A stretch of 64,000 nt of DNA, from contig NC_071331.1 of NCBI RefSeq assembly GCF_010183535.1, forward strand, positions 24,304,001 to 24,368,000. The letters are read 5' to 3'. The notes beneath the pieces were generated by a model, which was not told where the DNA came from, did no database searches, and saw only the letters and a list, made by a program, of their open reading frames with translations. The translations under genes were made by a program, and so were the position numbers. Shown here one piece after another: positions 22,136 through 34,525 of this stretch; the first letter of the stretch is position 1; each line of letters starts with the position of its first letter. Origin of the DNA: Caenorhabditis remanei (taxonomy: Eukaryota > Nematoda > Chromadorea > Rhabditida > Rhabditidae).

Positions 22136-24040
22136 GGAGCTTGAAAAACGCAATAACAGCAAGATTCGATGCTGAAAAACAAGAAAAAGTCATAAAAACC
22201 CTGCCAGACACGACAAATAACACTGGAGCTAATCAAAAAACTATATATATATTAAATAATAAAAATGAATATATATCTACGCCTTTTGAATAGAAGAAAA
22301 CGGATGTTTTCCAATTTTCCGAAAAAACGGAAATGAGAAAAAGTGGGCGGAGCTTAGAGGTGGTGAGAGGAGTGATAAGCAGATTTGAGCAGCGATGGAT
22401 AAAAATAATTCATATAATAAATAAGCTGGGGGGATTAAAGGCGACGAATGAAAATAACATTTTTTGAAAATTTTCTAAAATATTTTTTGGGAAAAACAAA
22501 AAATAGGGGGATTTGTGATTTCAAAGGATTTGAAATATGCTCGGAATTATGGAAAATAGCAAAAAACATAGAATATGTCTAGAAAATTAGAATTGTGACT
22601 AAAAAGCGGTGTTTTTAGGGAAATGCTAAGACAAAAACTGTCCTATTTTCAGAAAAAAACAACTTGGGCAGGTCATGGAGCCAGTGTGAAGTTATGGGTC
22701 GTGACCTATATTATTGGAAAGTTGAGAACACGCTGATTCCAAATATATATTTAGTTTTTGCTTCAGACTCCTGATATACAAGAAAACCGGGGTAAAAAAT
22801 GTAAGACATAAAAATATTAGTTTTTCTGTCAATTTTGACACCATTTTTTTTGAATACCACACGTCGAGGGCAACAATTGAATATATATTTGAAATCAGCG
22901 TTTTCTCAGCTTTCAAATGGAATAGGTCATGACCCATAACTCTAAACTGAGTCCATGGCCTCCGTCCTTGTTATAATTATGTTATATGTCAAATTTGTTG
23001 TTTTTGTGAAATTTAATGAATGTAAGCTTCGAACGGTGTAATTATAATTAAGATATTCAGAGAGAAAGAGAAAAACAGACATTTACCATTGAAAAAACAT
23101 AAAAACTTCAAAAATCGCTAGAAATTAGTTTACAAGCCAAAATCACATGAAAAAACTGAAAATCAGGTCTTTAAATCTCTGGAAATGATTATTCAACCAC
23201 AAGTTTACAGGTTTATAAAATTTCATAAATGATGTTCTAGAATGGGGGTATTAGAAAAAAGATGCCTTGGTTCAGTATTGATTGAGGCCACAAATGTATT
23301 CTTTAGACTTCAAGAAGAAACTAACAATAAAAAACTGAAAATTCATGTCTGAAAACCCATAGAAGTTATGTTTCAAGTCAAAAACCTTATGGAAATAAAT
23401 TTCCCCCTTAGTTCCAGCCAACATATTCCCATCCCGAAAACCTATAAAAAGACGGGGGTCATAAAGTAGTCCTCGAGGGTTCGTTTCCTCGTTTTGGGGT
23501 GGAAACCATCAATATCTTATTCATGAAAAAAAGAGAGAGTTTATTGTGGCTCCCGGAGCCCCCTGAGCATAAGGAAAAGAGCTCACATTCAATATTCTGG
23601 TGCTTTAGAATTATTGGAAGACTTTTCACGTCTTCTGAATAACGTCTTCTGAATTCCCCCCCTCATATCTTCCTTCTCCTATTCAAAATGCAAAGATATG
23701 AGAAAAAGGACGTTTTGACGAGGTCAGGGAATGAGAATCTGTATGTCTGTTTGTACAGATGTCCCGAATAAATCCCAAAAAACCAAAAAAAATCGCGAAA
23801 AAATGTCCAAAAAGAGGGGGAAATCAGTGAGGCATGAAGTGAGGGTACACAATTTACTTAAGTTTCACACAGATTTCTGGTTACTTGGGTGAATATATGT
23901 ACGCTAAGAGACAACACTCAAGAGTACAGAGGGAGAGACACTAACGAAACAAATTTTTGAAAAAAAATTTTTTTGACAATTTTTTTCCTTCAAACCCAGC
24001 TTAAAATTTTCAAATCACGTGCAATTCTTTTGATTTTAGG
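22136..24040. other. Intergenic, gene-free
   Basis: AT-rich sequence without a coding frame, apart from the inverted repeat at 22663-22970. Confidence 0.5.
22663..22970. repeat. Imperfect inverted repeat of about 310 bp
   Basis: AGTTATGGGTCGTGACCTAT near the left end pairs with ATAGGTCATGACCCATAACT near the right end, and CAAATATATATTTAG near the centre with its complement. It looks like a worn foldback element. Confidence 0.7.
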
Positions 24041-24520
24041 ATTTTTGAACTCCTGAGGTTGTTAGCTTTCATTTGATACCCATTACACCTATATTCGACT
24101 TGATTTCGAAATTTTGGTGTAGTGCGGCGCGTGTCGCGTCGCGGCTCCGGGTCCAAGAATCAAATTTGTCAGAAATGTGTCGATATGGGTATCAAATGAA
24201 AGCTAATGATCTGAAAAATGTAAAAATCATAATATTAATCTGTTTGGGCCACATCATTTGAAAAATTTGAGTCTGTTTTCATTTTTTTCGATTTTTTTTT
24301 TGATTTTGCTCCAAAAAACGTTCGTATGACATTTTTGATTCTAAGTATTTATTTTCAAAATTTTCAAACCACTAGCTTTCATTTGATACCCATATCGCCT
24401 CTGTTCCATTCACTAGGATTTTTCGACCACGCGGCGCGTGTCGCGTCGCGGCTTCAGCTCCAAAATTTTAAATTTATCAGAAATGTGTCGATATGGGTAC
24501 CAAATGAAAGCTGGTAATTT
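24040..24520. repeat. Two CG-core palindromes
   Basis: Copies at about 24.06-24.21 and 24.37-24.51 kb, both with the core GCGGCGCGTGTCGCGTCGCG in the same orientation. They sit downstream of the channel gene's stop codon. Confidence 0.85.
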
Positions 24521-24840
24521 GGAAAGTTTGAATATTGTATTTTTATAACATAAAAGTGTCACTAGAAAAAACAATTCGGCACAAATTTATCATTGACTCC
24601 AAAAATATACAAAAATATATACAAAAATTGGCACTCAAGGGTGAGAATATCACAGCTGAGACTGAGACAAATATGTACAAAATATGATAGTAAAGAGTTT
24701 TACAAAATATATACAAATATTTAAAAACTTTTTCAAAAAAAAAAAAGGTTTTTGTGAAAAAAGAAAAAAAATTGTTTTCAAAAAAAACATTTCTTTCGGA
24801 AAACATATATTGTGACATGCGTAAGATTGACATGCATGTC

Positions 24841-27800
24841 TTAAATAAGCAAGATCTTGTCATCATAATCCGTCTTCAGTATTCCATTGTATAAGTCGGC
24901 GCGAATTCTTTTTTTGTTCGAATTGTAGATCTCCTCGAGGGCCGTCACTCGTTTTTTGAAGAACACACTTGTGTGCTGAAACATGAATAGGAAATCTGTC
25001 TATCTGTTTGTCCGGATGTCCAAAAATATTTGACCTACCGAGAAAGACGCCACCATTTGACCCAACTCCTTATCAATCCCTTCAATGATACCCTCCAGAC
25101 GGTTTAGCTGCTCGTCGACTGATAGAAAATCCAACTAAAAGAAAAAAATTGGACATCCGGACACACAGACAGACAGACAGACATACCATTTGCTCGTCAT
25201 CCATGTCATCGGTGTTATCACACATCTCACCCAACTCATTGGTCTCGAGCAGCCCTCTGGAGTGGAGCATTCGGCGGGCTGGAAATTTGAGATCTTGCCA
25301 AATTTTGAAAATTGAACGGAATTTCTGAACTCCTGAGGTCAAGAGCTTTCATATGATACCCATATTGCCCTATTTCTGAGCAGTTTGAAAATTTTGGTGT
25401 GATGCGTCGCGTGTCGCGCCGCGGTTCGAGAAAATTGAAGTGAAAGGAAATGGGGCGATATGGATATCAAATAAAAGCTAGTGACTCAGAAAATCTTAAA
25501 ATCATAGTTTCGGAAGATTGGAGATGCGTTGCGGTTGCGTCGCAGCTCAGAAAATTATTTCCGAAAACCTTCAACTCGCCATATCTTCCGAAGAATTGAG
25601 TCACAAACAAAACTTTTGTGATTTTCCCACTCCTGAGGTCACTAGCTTTCATTTGATACCCATATTGCCTCACTTCTGATAACTTTGATTTTTTGGACCT
25701 AGAGCCGCGACGCGACCGCATCGCACCACACCAAAATTTCCAAAGTTTGCCAAAACTAGGCAATATGGGTATCAAATGAAAGCTAGTGACCTCAGGAGTC
25801 TGAAAAAAACAATGTTTACTTACCATTCTCCAGCAATCTCTTTCTCTCATCGGGATATTCCTGTAGGAGCCGTGTCATATCATCCTGATGTAGAATATAG
25901 ACATCAGAGTAGCCGACACTTCTCAACGAGACACTCCTCCTGTCTCCCAGAAGGTTTCCCTTGACATGAACCAAAGATAGCTCTCCGAATGTTGATCCTT
26001 CTCTCAAAGTGTCTAACTCTCTCATGTTATCATCGTCTTCTAGTACTGAGAGGGTCCCTTTTTTCACCAAATACATTTCCTTTGCTTTTTCGTTTTTCCG
26101 GCACAAATAGTCGTTTGGGGAGTAGACTTGTTGCTTTACAAGCATCACGACTTCTTGGAGAAGACGTGGATCGCACCGGTAGAAGAGGGCAACTTTTGAG
26201 AGGGTCTCCTGGTGGAGATTCGCGGCGATGTTGGCTTGGAAACGGGGCGGAAGAAGGGATAGGATTTCCTGGAACATGTATATGTTGAAAATATGTGAAA
26301 AATAACCCAAATCATGCAGAAAACAAAAAACGTTTTGGATCGGGTTACGGTAGCCTGGATCCTGGATCTAGGGTATAGGATCTATGGGATCCTGGATCAG
26401 GGTTGCTGTAGCTATAAGATCCTGAATAGCCATTAACTGGGTAAAATAAGCAAAAAATTAGCTGAAATCTATGAAAAAAGAGCTAAATTATTTTTTTTTA
26501 AATTTTAAAATCGGGTTACGGTAGCTTGGATCCTAGATCTAGGGTCTGGGATCCTGGCTCTGAGAATACTTGCACAAGTTTACTGTAGCCATAAGATCCG
26601 GAAAATCCAGAAAACTTATGCCTGGGGTATACTGTAATGATGATAAGCCGACTTCAACAAAAATAATTTAGGATCGGGTTACTGTAGATGAAAACTTTAA
26701 TGCTGGATCCTGGATCTAGGATCTGGGATCCAGGATCTGGGTTACTGTAGATTATGATAGCTAGGACAACTTTTTTCTGACACAATTTTTTTACGTCACT
26801 CCTAGTAGTTCTGAAAACTCACTTCCTCATCATACAACTGATTGTGGGTATTCAAATAGAGGAAGCAATTGAGCACGCGGTCTTGAATAGCCGATTGGAC
26901 ACCTCTGAAAACAGATTTTTTCTGAAAATAGATTTAAAATATAAGGGATTTACCTATATTTCATATAAAACTTGATTCCATCCATCATCTCGCGAAACAT
27001 GTTCACGTTTTGACTCATTTGGGTGACCACGGAACCGACACCTATGTGGAAATAGAAAATTGTGGTTTCATATCTCAAAAAGGGGAGGAGCTACCAAAAA
27101 ATTGTCAACTATAAAAATGTGCAGAAATTCAAGTAGATCATTTTTGTAGTTGACAACTTTTTGATAGCATTGAACGCTGAGGAGATACGGGCGGTCAAAG
27201 ATGAGAAGAGATGCAGACAGCTAGATTCTCTCGTTATCTGCGTCTCTTTTAGAAACTTCAAGCACTTATATCTCCCGACGCTTCACAGCTATCGAAAAGT
27301 TGTCAACTAACAAAATATTCCAAATTTCAAGGGCTACATTTTATAGGTTAGAAATTCTAAAAAATATTTATTCAAAGACCCCGTCCTCTCAGGATAAGAC
27401 TCACCTCCAATAATCGTAGCGAACACTAACACTCCAATCAGTGTATCGAAGATTTCCAGCGCATTTTGGAGACTTGAAGATGGCCACGGTTGTTGTCCAC
27501 ACTTTGTGATGGTTAGGGAGGACCAGTAGATGGTCATACTGTACTCACGCGAGAAATTCCCAAGGCTGGTTATGGAGAATCTGAAAACGGTTGTATCTGT
27601 GGGCAGGGGTGAGATTTTTGTATTTTTGGATATCCGGGTGTCTAGACACACAGAGAGCCATCGGTGGATTACTGTAGTAGCAGAAACCTAGGATCGGGTT
27701 ACGGTACCTTCGATCCAGGATCCAAAAAATTTTTTTGATCCTAGACCTCGGGTTACTGTAGATTTGGACTATTTTGATGATGCTAAGACTACTGTAGTAT

Positions 27801-30800
27801 TAAAACACCGTCTCCAGGATCTAGATCGGGTTACTGTAGAGTCTAGGATCCAGGATCCAGGATTGGGGTTACTGTACCTAGGATCCAAGATCACTTCTGG
27901 ATCCTGGATCCAAAAATAATTTTTTTTTTTTTGGACATTTGGACATTCCAACACATCGACAAACTTACTTATCCTCCCAAAATTTATACATCTCCTGCAT
28001 ATACTTGATCCGCTCATCACGGATGTCCAGGACACTCTGATCCTCTGGATACCAGCAGTCCTCGTCGACGAATGCCTGGAAAAGTTGGATTTTTTGGGGT
28101 CTAGCGTAAAAATAGAGTAAAAATTTGGATTCAGGGCTTAAAACTGCCCAAGAGGGAGAATTTTTGGGGTTTTTCGGGTTTTGGGCGTTTTTGGGGGTTT
28201 TAGGGGATTACGGTAGTTTTCAGGTGTACTGTAGCCTCCGAAGAGGTAGTTTTTGGCGAGAAATTTAAATATTTTGCTAATTTTTGAATCAAAATGCAAA
28301 CTTACTGTACAAATCGGAAATCTTGGGTCGAAAACTTTATAATACGAGAATCCGAAGGCATTTGTGTCATCTTCTGATAGTCCTTCGGCAAGGGAGAAGA
28401 GAAAATAGACGCAGGCATTCCAGTGGAACAGAATGGCACATGAGGTACTCAAAAATAGGATTTTCATGAAATGTGGAAAGTCTGTACGGCGTTGGGTGAG
28501 CACAATGAATTCGTAGAGGCGGTAGACTGGAAAAAATGAGATATTTGTTGTTTTTTCTTGGTTTGTTGGGGAGAAAGTTAGAAGATTTTAGTATATTTGG
28601 AAACCTGATGTCATTAGCTTTCATTTGATACCCATATTGACTGGTTTTGGTTGGATTTGAAATTTTCGATACCGCGCGGCGCGTGTCGCGTCGCGGCTCA
28701 AAGATCAAAGTGAACGGAAATAGGTCCATATGGGTATCAAATAAAAGCTTGTAACTTGAAAAACTTGAAAATCATAGCTTCGACACATTTTGAGCTTTCT
28801 GGAGATGCGTTGCGGTTGCGTCGCGGTCCAGAATTTTTTTTTCGAAAACTCGCCATATCTTCCGAGAATTGAGTCACTTATAAAACTTTTGCAATTTCCA
28901 GACTCCTGAGATCAGCAGCTTTCCTTCGATACCCATATTGAGTGGTTTTGGTAAGGTTTGAAATTTTCAATACCGCGCGGCGCGTGTCGCGTCGCGGCTC
29001 AAAAATCAAAGTAAACGGAAATAGGTCGATATGGGTATCAAATGAAAGCTCTTGACCTGAGGAGTTCGAAAATCATAAAATCAAATCCATTATCCAAATT
29101 TTTTACTCACTTTTAATCATCCGAAAAATTCGAATCAGCGATGCCTCACTTAAGATGAACAGTATAAGATCTGCAGGTATTAAAGTGGCGGCGTCAAGTT
29201 TGAATCGTTGACTTCTTTTGTAGTTTCTCCACATTTTTGTGGTTTCACGGACCTCGTTTCCTTCATGGACAAATGCTGAAATAAAATGTAGATCAAAATT
29301 TAAAAAAATTTTAAAAAGTTTCTAGGGTAAAAATCTCTCAAAAGTTGCTTTTTCTAGTCTAAAATATCCTAAAATCCCATAAAAACCTATTAACTCACTC
29401 ATTCTCGCTCCGACTACACAATCCAGCAAAAAGATTACATCAAAGAAGGTGTTCATATATACCCACTGCCAAAAATAGCCTTGGTGAACATCGTCGAAAA
29501 TAAAAATGACCATTGCACACATATTATACAGTACTCCAAGTGTTATGATAGCTGACCAATAGTAGAAGAACGTCGAGTTCTCCGTCACGTAGAAATAGCG
29601 GAGTTGACTAAAAAGAAATGTAATTTTGATCTTTTTGGTGACAAAATTTTTCAAAAATGGTTTTGATTACAATTTTTGAACTCTCCAGGTCATTACCTTT
29701 CATTTGATACCCATATTGCCTAGTTTTGATGCATTTTGAAAAAAAAGATTTTGGCCGCGCGGCGCGTGTCGCGTCGCGGTCCAAAAAATCAAAGTTCACA
29801 AAAATATGTCGATATGGGTATCAAATGAAAGCTAGTGACTTGGAGAATCTGAAAATCATAGTTTCGGCGCATTGAAGATGCGTTGTGGATGCGTCGCGGT
29901 TGCTTCGCGGTTCAGAATTTTGTCAAAACACGCCATATCTCCCGGGAAACTGAGTCAAATACAAAATTTTTGTGATTTTCAGACTCCTGAGATCACCAGC
30001 TTTCATTTGATACCCAAATCGCCCAGTTTTGATGAATTTTGGAAAAAAAAATTTGACCGCGCGGCGCGTGTCGCGTCGCGGCTCCCGGTCCAAAACATCA
30101 AAATTGTCAGAAATATGTCGATATGGGTATCAAATGAAAGCTCTTGATCTCAGCACTTCAAAAATCGTATTTTCATCCACTTTCTGATTATTTTAAAGAA
30201 AAAAACGGAAAAAAACTTACTACCACTTTTCCTTCAAATAATCCCTCGTCTGTGCCCATCCAGTGGGTCTCGCCGCGAACGCCATCGGAGGTATTTCTAC
30301 TAATGGTGCCTCGGAATTCACTGTTGTATTTGTACTGTGCTCCGCATTGGTGGTCGTTGGGTCCCCATCTGGCTCCGACTCCCTTTCGTCGTGCTCCATA
30401 GCGGATATCCAGTTACGGAGCATCTGGAATTCTAGGTTGAGTATTTTTTACTAAGAGATTTTTAAATTCTAAGCATTTTCAGAGTAAAATCGGCTAGATA
30501 GGTCAAAAATTGAGTGAGTTATCGATTTTCGAAAATTTTCGAAAATTTTCGAAAATCGCTGAAATCGCCATATCTTATTATATTTTTGTCCAATCTCTAA
30601 ACTTTCAACATTTTTGAACTCAGCGTGTCAAGACGCTTTGAATAAGTATAATCATACCATATTTCAGCCTTAATTGGGGGTACTGTAGATGACAGGTACC
30701 ACAATTAAACTTAAAACGAAAAATGTTCCAAAAATATGGTTGATTATACTCATTCGAAGCGTTTTGGTCTGCTAATTCTGAATAAATGAAAAATTTTGAG

Positions 30801-33317
30801 ATTGGACCAAAACTAGAAGAGATATAGCGATTTCAGCGGTTTTCAGATTTTCGAAAATTTTCGAAAATTTTCGAAAATCCCTAACTTTTGCGGTTTTTGA
30901 CGTATTGAGTTGATTTTAGTGTCAAGACACTACAAACTACGTGGACTATACAAAAAAAGTTAATCCGCTTAGTTAGGGGTACTGTAGTTTTCGCGGCGAG
31001 ACACAAATTTTTCAAAATTTTTTTTTCGAAATTTTCCAAACTTAGACATGTTTATACTCATTTGAAGCGTTTAAATGAGCTGAATTTCAAAATATAATTG
31101 TTTCCGAGAACCGTCAATATCACAGAGAGTTATAGCGTTTCAAAGATTTTCGAGATTTTCGAAAAGTTTCGAAAATCGCTAACCCGGTCAATTTTGGTCT
31201 ATTTTTGCCGATTTCAGACTCAAAATACTCCAATTTTTCAGAATTTTTCAGCCAACTCACCATAGCGGTCTTCACAACATCACTGAACGATTTCTGATTT
31301 CCATCGTCTGCGGGATTCGATCGATTCGCTTTTCTGTCTCGACTGCCAGCTGATCTCGACTTCATCCGCCCCTTATTTAAATCCAATTTCTTCGTTTTCT
31401 CCTGAAATTTGACCTCCTTTTACTCGAGAGTATTGACACCTGTCCTCTCTCAAAGTATACTCACTTTCGACACAATTTGAGGGCTACGCTCTCGAATGAC
31501 CGCCCAACGGGACTCACGACGAGGGTTGGAGGCGGTGGAGGTGGATGGATGGGCCTCGTCATCTGATGGGTAGTTGGAGGGCTGTAAAAGTATGTTTAAT
31601 AGAAAATTTTAAAGATTACGGTTATTTTGAGCCAAAAACTATGGAATTTGGTTGGAAATGAAGCGAGTTAGAGATTTTCGAAAAATTTCGAAAAATTTCG
31701 AAAATCTGAAAGTCGCTGAAATTGCTATATCTCTTCTAGGTTTGGTCCGATCTTGAAATTTTTAATTTTATCGGAATCAGCATGTCAAGACGCTTTGAAT
31801 GACTATAATCATGACATATTTTGGGCTTAATTGGGGGTACTGTAGGTGGCAGGACCCAAATAAAGCCAAAAACCAAAAATATTCCAATTATAGGCGTGAT
31901 TATACTTATTCGAAGCGTCTCGGTTTCCTGATTCTGAATATATTAAAATTTTTGAAATTGGACCAAAACTAGAAGAGATATAGCGATTTCAGCGGTTTTC
32001 AGATTTTTGAAATTTTTCGAAAATTTTCGAAAACTCTCAACTTTTTTAGTTTTTATGCTAGAATGCTGATTTTAGGCTCAAAATGTGCGGAATCTAACGA
32101 TCTAGATGTGAACAATGTGAAAAATACTTTCAGACACAAATAGGAGCCCCCGTCTCCAAAAACAACTCACCACCCTTAGAATCCCTGGTCTTGGCGCAGG
32201 GAGCTGCGCCTGGAGTACCGGCGCCACCGTCTCCGCCATACTGATGACTGTATGGGGTGAACTGATGGGTGCTGCCGAGTTGCTGGGTCCTGGTACTTGG
32301 CTCGGGTCATGTTGAGTTCGTCCCTGCAAAAAAAAAAACAATTTTTGCTCAGAAATTTTTATTTGAAATCAAATTTAGTTTTGATTATAATTTTTGAACT
32401 CTCCAGGTTTGTAGCTTTCATTTGATACCCATATTGCCTAGTTTTGATGCATTTCGAAAAAAAAAATTAGCAGCGCGGCGCGTGTCGCGTCGCGGTCAAA
32501 AAAATCAAAGTTATCAAAAATATGTCGATATGGGTATCAAATGAAAGCTAGTGATTTGGAGAATCTGAAAATCATAGTTTCGGAGATTCATTGCGGATGC
32601 GTTGCGGTTGCGTCGCGGCTCAGAATTAAAAAAAAAATTTTTGCTCCAAAATTTTTTTTTCCAATTTTTCAAATGTTTTCTGGTCTATGATCATTAGAAG
32701 TGCATATTAGTTGTGTAGCTCATGTCTAGACGCATATTTTTCCAATTAACTGTTTTTCGATACGGACGGTCCCTAGAGAATGAGAGACGCAGAGAAATAT
32801 GGATCGGCTCCACTTCAAAGACCTGTAGCTCCTCAGGGACCGTCTGTATCCCAAAATTGTCAATGGCAAAAATGTAGTCCAGGTTTTGATTTATCGATTG
32901 TTATACATACTGAGCGGGTAGGTTGAAATAGGGCACCAGGGCAACTGGTCAAAGTTGGAAAAATTTTGAAAAAAAAAATGTTTTTGAAATTTTTTTTTGT
33001 TCAAAAAAAAAAGATAGCTCTATCATATTATTTACGCATTGTGCTTCTTGACAGAACCAACAACAAAAATAATGAAAAAATATCAGAATTCAGTCCAGCA
33101 GACCGGAATAGGCTCCGCCCCCTTACCCCCTTGGTAATTTTTTTCCAGTCGCCCGCATTCTTACTCAAAAAAAATTGCTCAATTTTTTTTTCTGACCTAC
33201 CTGATTATTTTTGGCGCTTAGCGCTCTCAGATACTTGACACTCCTGTCTCGACGACGACTACGTTTCGGGGGCTCGCGGAGCTCGGGTGATTCCTCGAAA
33301 TTGAATGTGGCGAACAT
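24841..33317 (-). CDS. cng-2: Cyclic-nucleotide-gated cation channel subunit, beta-type pore
   Basis: Sixteen exons join in phase to 848 residues: 33317-33201, 32323-32171, 31581-31465, 31401-31261, 30423-30221, 29607-29399, 29275-29111, 28526-28306, 28075-27969, 27580-27405, 27041-26954, 26904-26823, 26268-25824, 25278-25187, 25134-25039, 24975-24841. A polar N-terminus (about 240 aa) precedes S1 (ITLGVLYNMCAMVIFIF), S2, S3-S4 with few arginines (SLIRIFRMIKIYRLYEF), S5, and the pore YWSSLTITKCGQQPW in exon 10, then S6 and C-linker. Exon 13 is the cyclic-nucleotide-binding domain (STFGELSL, RRSVSLRSVGYSD). A coiled-coil-like tail follows. The pore has GQQ where alpha subunits have GET, so this is a modulatory subunit that should need an alpha partner, probably in sensory cilia. 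The symbol rests on recalled gene order beside cpsf-1 and xpc-1; tax-2 is the main alternative. Confidence 0.85.
25320..25795. repeat. Two CG-core palindromes in channel intron 13
   Basis: Copies at about 25.34-25.49 and 25.64-25.79 kb with cores in opposite orientation. Between them is a GCGTTGCGGTTGCGTCGC phrase that also follows copies at 28.8, 29.9 and 32.6 kb. Confidence 0.85.
26330..26765. repeat. GGATCCTGGATC / GGGTTACTGTAG repeat, channel intron 12
   Basis: Short words GGATC, CTAGGATC and GGGTTACTGTAG (or TACGGTAG) alternate irregularly. The same vocabulary returns at 27.66-27.93 kb. It is a low-complexity dispersed repeat with no coding signal. Confidence 0.75.
27055..27340. repeat. 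Inverted repeats with TAGTTGACAACTTTTTG arms, channel intron 10
   Basis: TTGTCAACTATAAAAATG and TTTTTGTAGTTGACAA pair at 27.09-27.17 kb, and a further AAAGTTGTCAACTAAC lies at about 27.3 kb. GAGACGCAG-like words sit between them. Confidence 0.6.
27660..27935. repeat. GGATCC / GGGTTACTGTAG repeat, channel intron 9
   Basis: Second block of the vocabulary seen at 26.33-26.77 kb, including GGATCCAGGATCCAGGATT, ending in a T-rich run. Confidence 0.7.
28600..29060. repeat. Two CG-core palindromes in channel intron 7
   Basis: Copies at about 28.61-28.75 and 28.92-29.05 kb in the same orientation, separated by a GCGTTGCGGTTGCGTCGCGG phrase. Together they look like a composite unit that also occurs at 29.69-30.15 kb. 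Confidence 0.85.
29680..30150. repeat. Two CG-core palindromes in channel intron 5
   Basis: Copies at about 29.69-29.84 and 30.00-30.15 kb, same orientation and same separating phrase as the pair at 28.6-29.06 kb, which points to duplication of a two-copy unit. Confidence 0.85.
30595..31100. repeat. Palindromic repeat with GTATAATCAT arms, channel intron 4
   Basis: AAGTATAATCATACCA and GGTTGATTATACTCATTCGA form inverted arms around GGGGGTACTGTAG. A weaker relative with GTTTATACTCATTTGAAGCG lies at about 31.05 kb. Confidence 0.7.
31735..31995. repeat. Palindromic repeat with GACTATAATCATGAC arms, channel intron 2
   Basis: Close relative of the 30.6-kb copy, with the same centre (TTAATTGGGGGTACTGTAG) and the same right flank (ACTAGAAGAGATATAGCGAT). 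Confidence 0.75.
32395..32625. repeat. One CG-core palindrome in channel intron 1
   Basis: Copy at about 32.41-32.55 kb with core GCGGCGCGTGTCGCGTCGCG, followed by the GCGTTGCGGTTGCGTCGCGG phrase. Confidence 0.85.
32750..32860. repeat. Short inverted repeat with GATACGGACGGTCCCT arms
   Basis: GATACGGACGGTCCCTAGAG and CTCAGGGACCGTCTGTATC pair across about 65 bp containing GAGAGACGCAGAGA. It sits in channel intron 1. Confidence 0.65.
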
Positions 33318-34150
33318 TTTTTAAGGTATTTCTGGGGAGAATGAGGCAGAAGAAAGGAGTACTAATGATATGTATATAGAGAGAAGAAAACTTATAATTC
33401 ATATAGAGACACGAGATATTGGTGTCATGACAACGAGAAGAAGATGAAGAAATCTATAGCAACAACACAACACACATGGGGGAAGAGCAGACAATGGAGG
33501 AAGAGAGGGTGGGGGAGGAAGAAGGGATTATAGTGCAAAACGGATTAAGTTTTGGTGAGAATGAGCGAAAAGTGCAAAGAATTTTGAGCTTTGGGCAAAA
33601 GGGGGGACCCCCCTAAAAAGCTCAACTTTATAATTTCCGCTTTTCTACCATTGAAAATGTGATATTCGTACTCCCCTTGTCATTAGCTTTCATTTGATAC
33701 CCATATCGACCTATTTCTAACAGATTCCATTTTGGAGCTGAAGCCGCGACGCGACATGCGCCGCGCCTCATCGAAATTTTTTGAATGGATGAAATATAGG
33801 CGATATGGGTATCAAATGAAAGTTCTTAACTTCAGTATTTCGAAAAAACACAAAATCAAAGCAATTTGAGGCAATTCTTCTCATTTTTCCAGCTTTAACA
33901 AGCTAATTTTCAAATTTCTGCTTTAAAACCTTGGAAATCTAGAATTTTTGTGTTAAAAGCAACATCCGCCTCCTCAAAATGTTTTTAATGGGCAATATGG
34001 GCATTAAATTGGCGGTAACTAGATCAGGAATATGAAAATTATAAAATTGAGAGGGTTGTTTAAAGGGTCCTAACTGGTTCAAAAAGTTTTTGTGCCCTAC
34101 AATCGTAAATTTGCAATTTTCGGATTTTATGGACTGAAAGTGTAATATTC
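33318..34150. other. Upstream region of the channel gene
   Basis: GA-rich for the first 250 bp upstream of the start codon (likely promoter), then AT-rich. One CG-core palindrome lies at about 33.68-33.83 kb, with the core in the reverse orientation. No other gene is seen. Confidence 0.5.
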
Positions 34151-34525
34151 ACACTCCCCATGACATTAGCTTTCATTTGATACCCATATCGATATATTTT
34201 GGACAACTTTGATTTTTGGACCCGGAGCCGCGACGCGACACGCGCCGCATGAACAATAAAATTTCAAACTACACCGAACGCAGGCGATATGGGTATCAAA
34301 TGAAAGCTAGCGATCTCAGGAGTTTGAAAAATGCATTTTCAAGCTGCTCTTAAAATGTTTTTAGGAAAAAAACACAGTTTTAAAGGAATTATCAATTTTA
34401 TTAAGTTATCACAATTTTCTTACAATTAAGCAGGATTTTTGTAGATTTCAAAGATTTTTGAGGAATATACTTGAAACAATATGGAAATAAATATCAGAAA
34501 ATAAATATTTGCAAAAAAAAACTAA

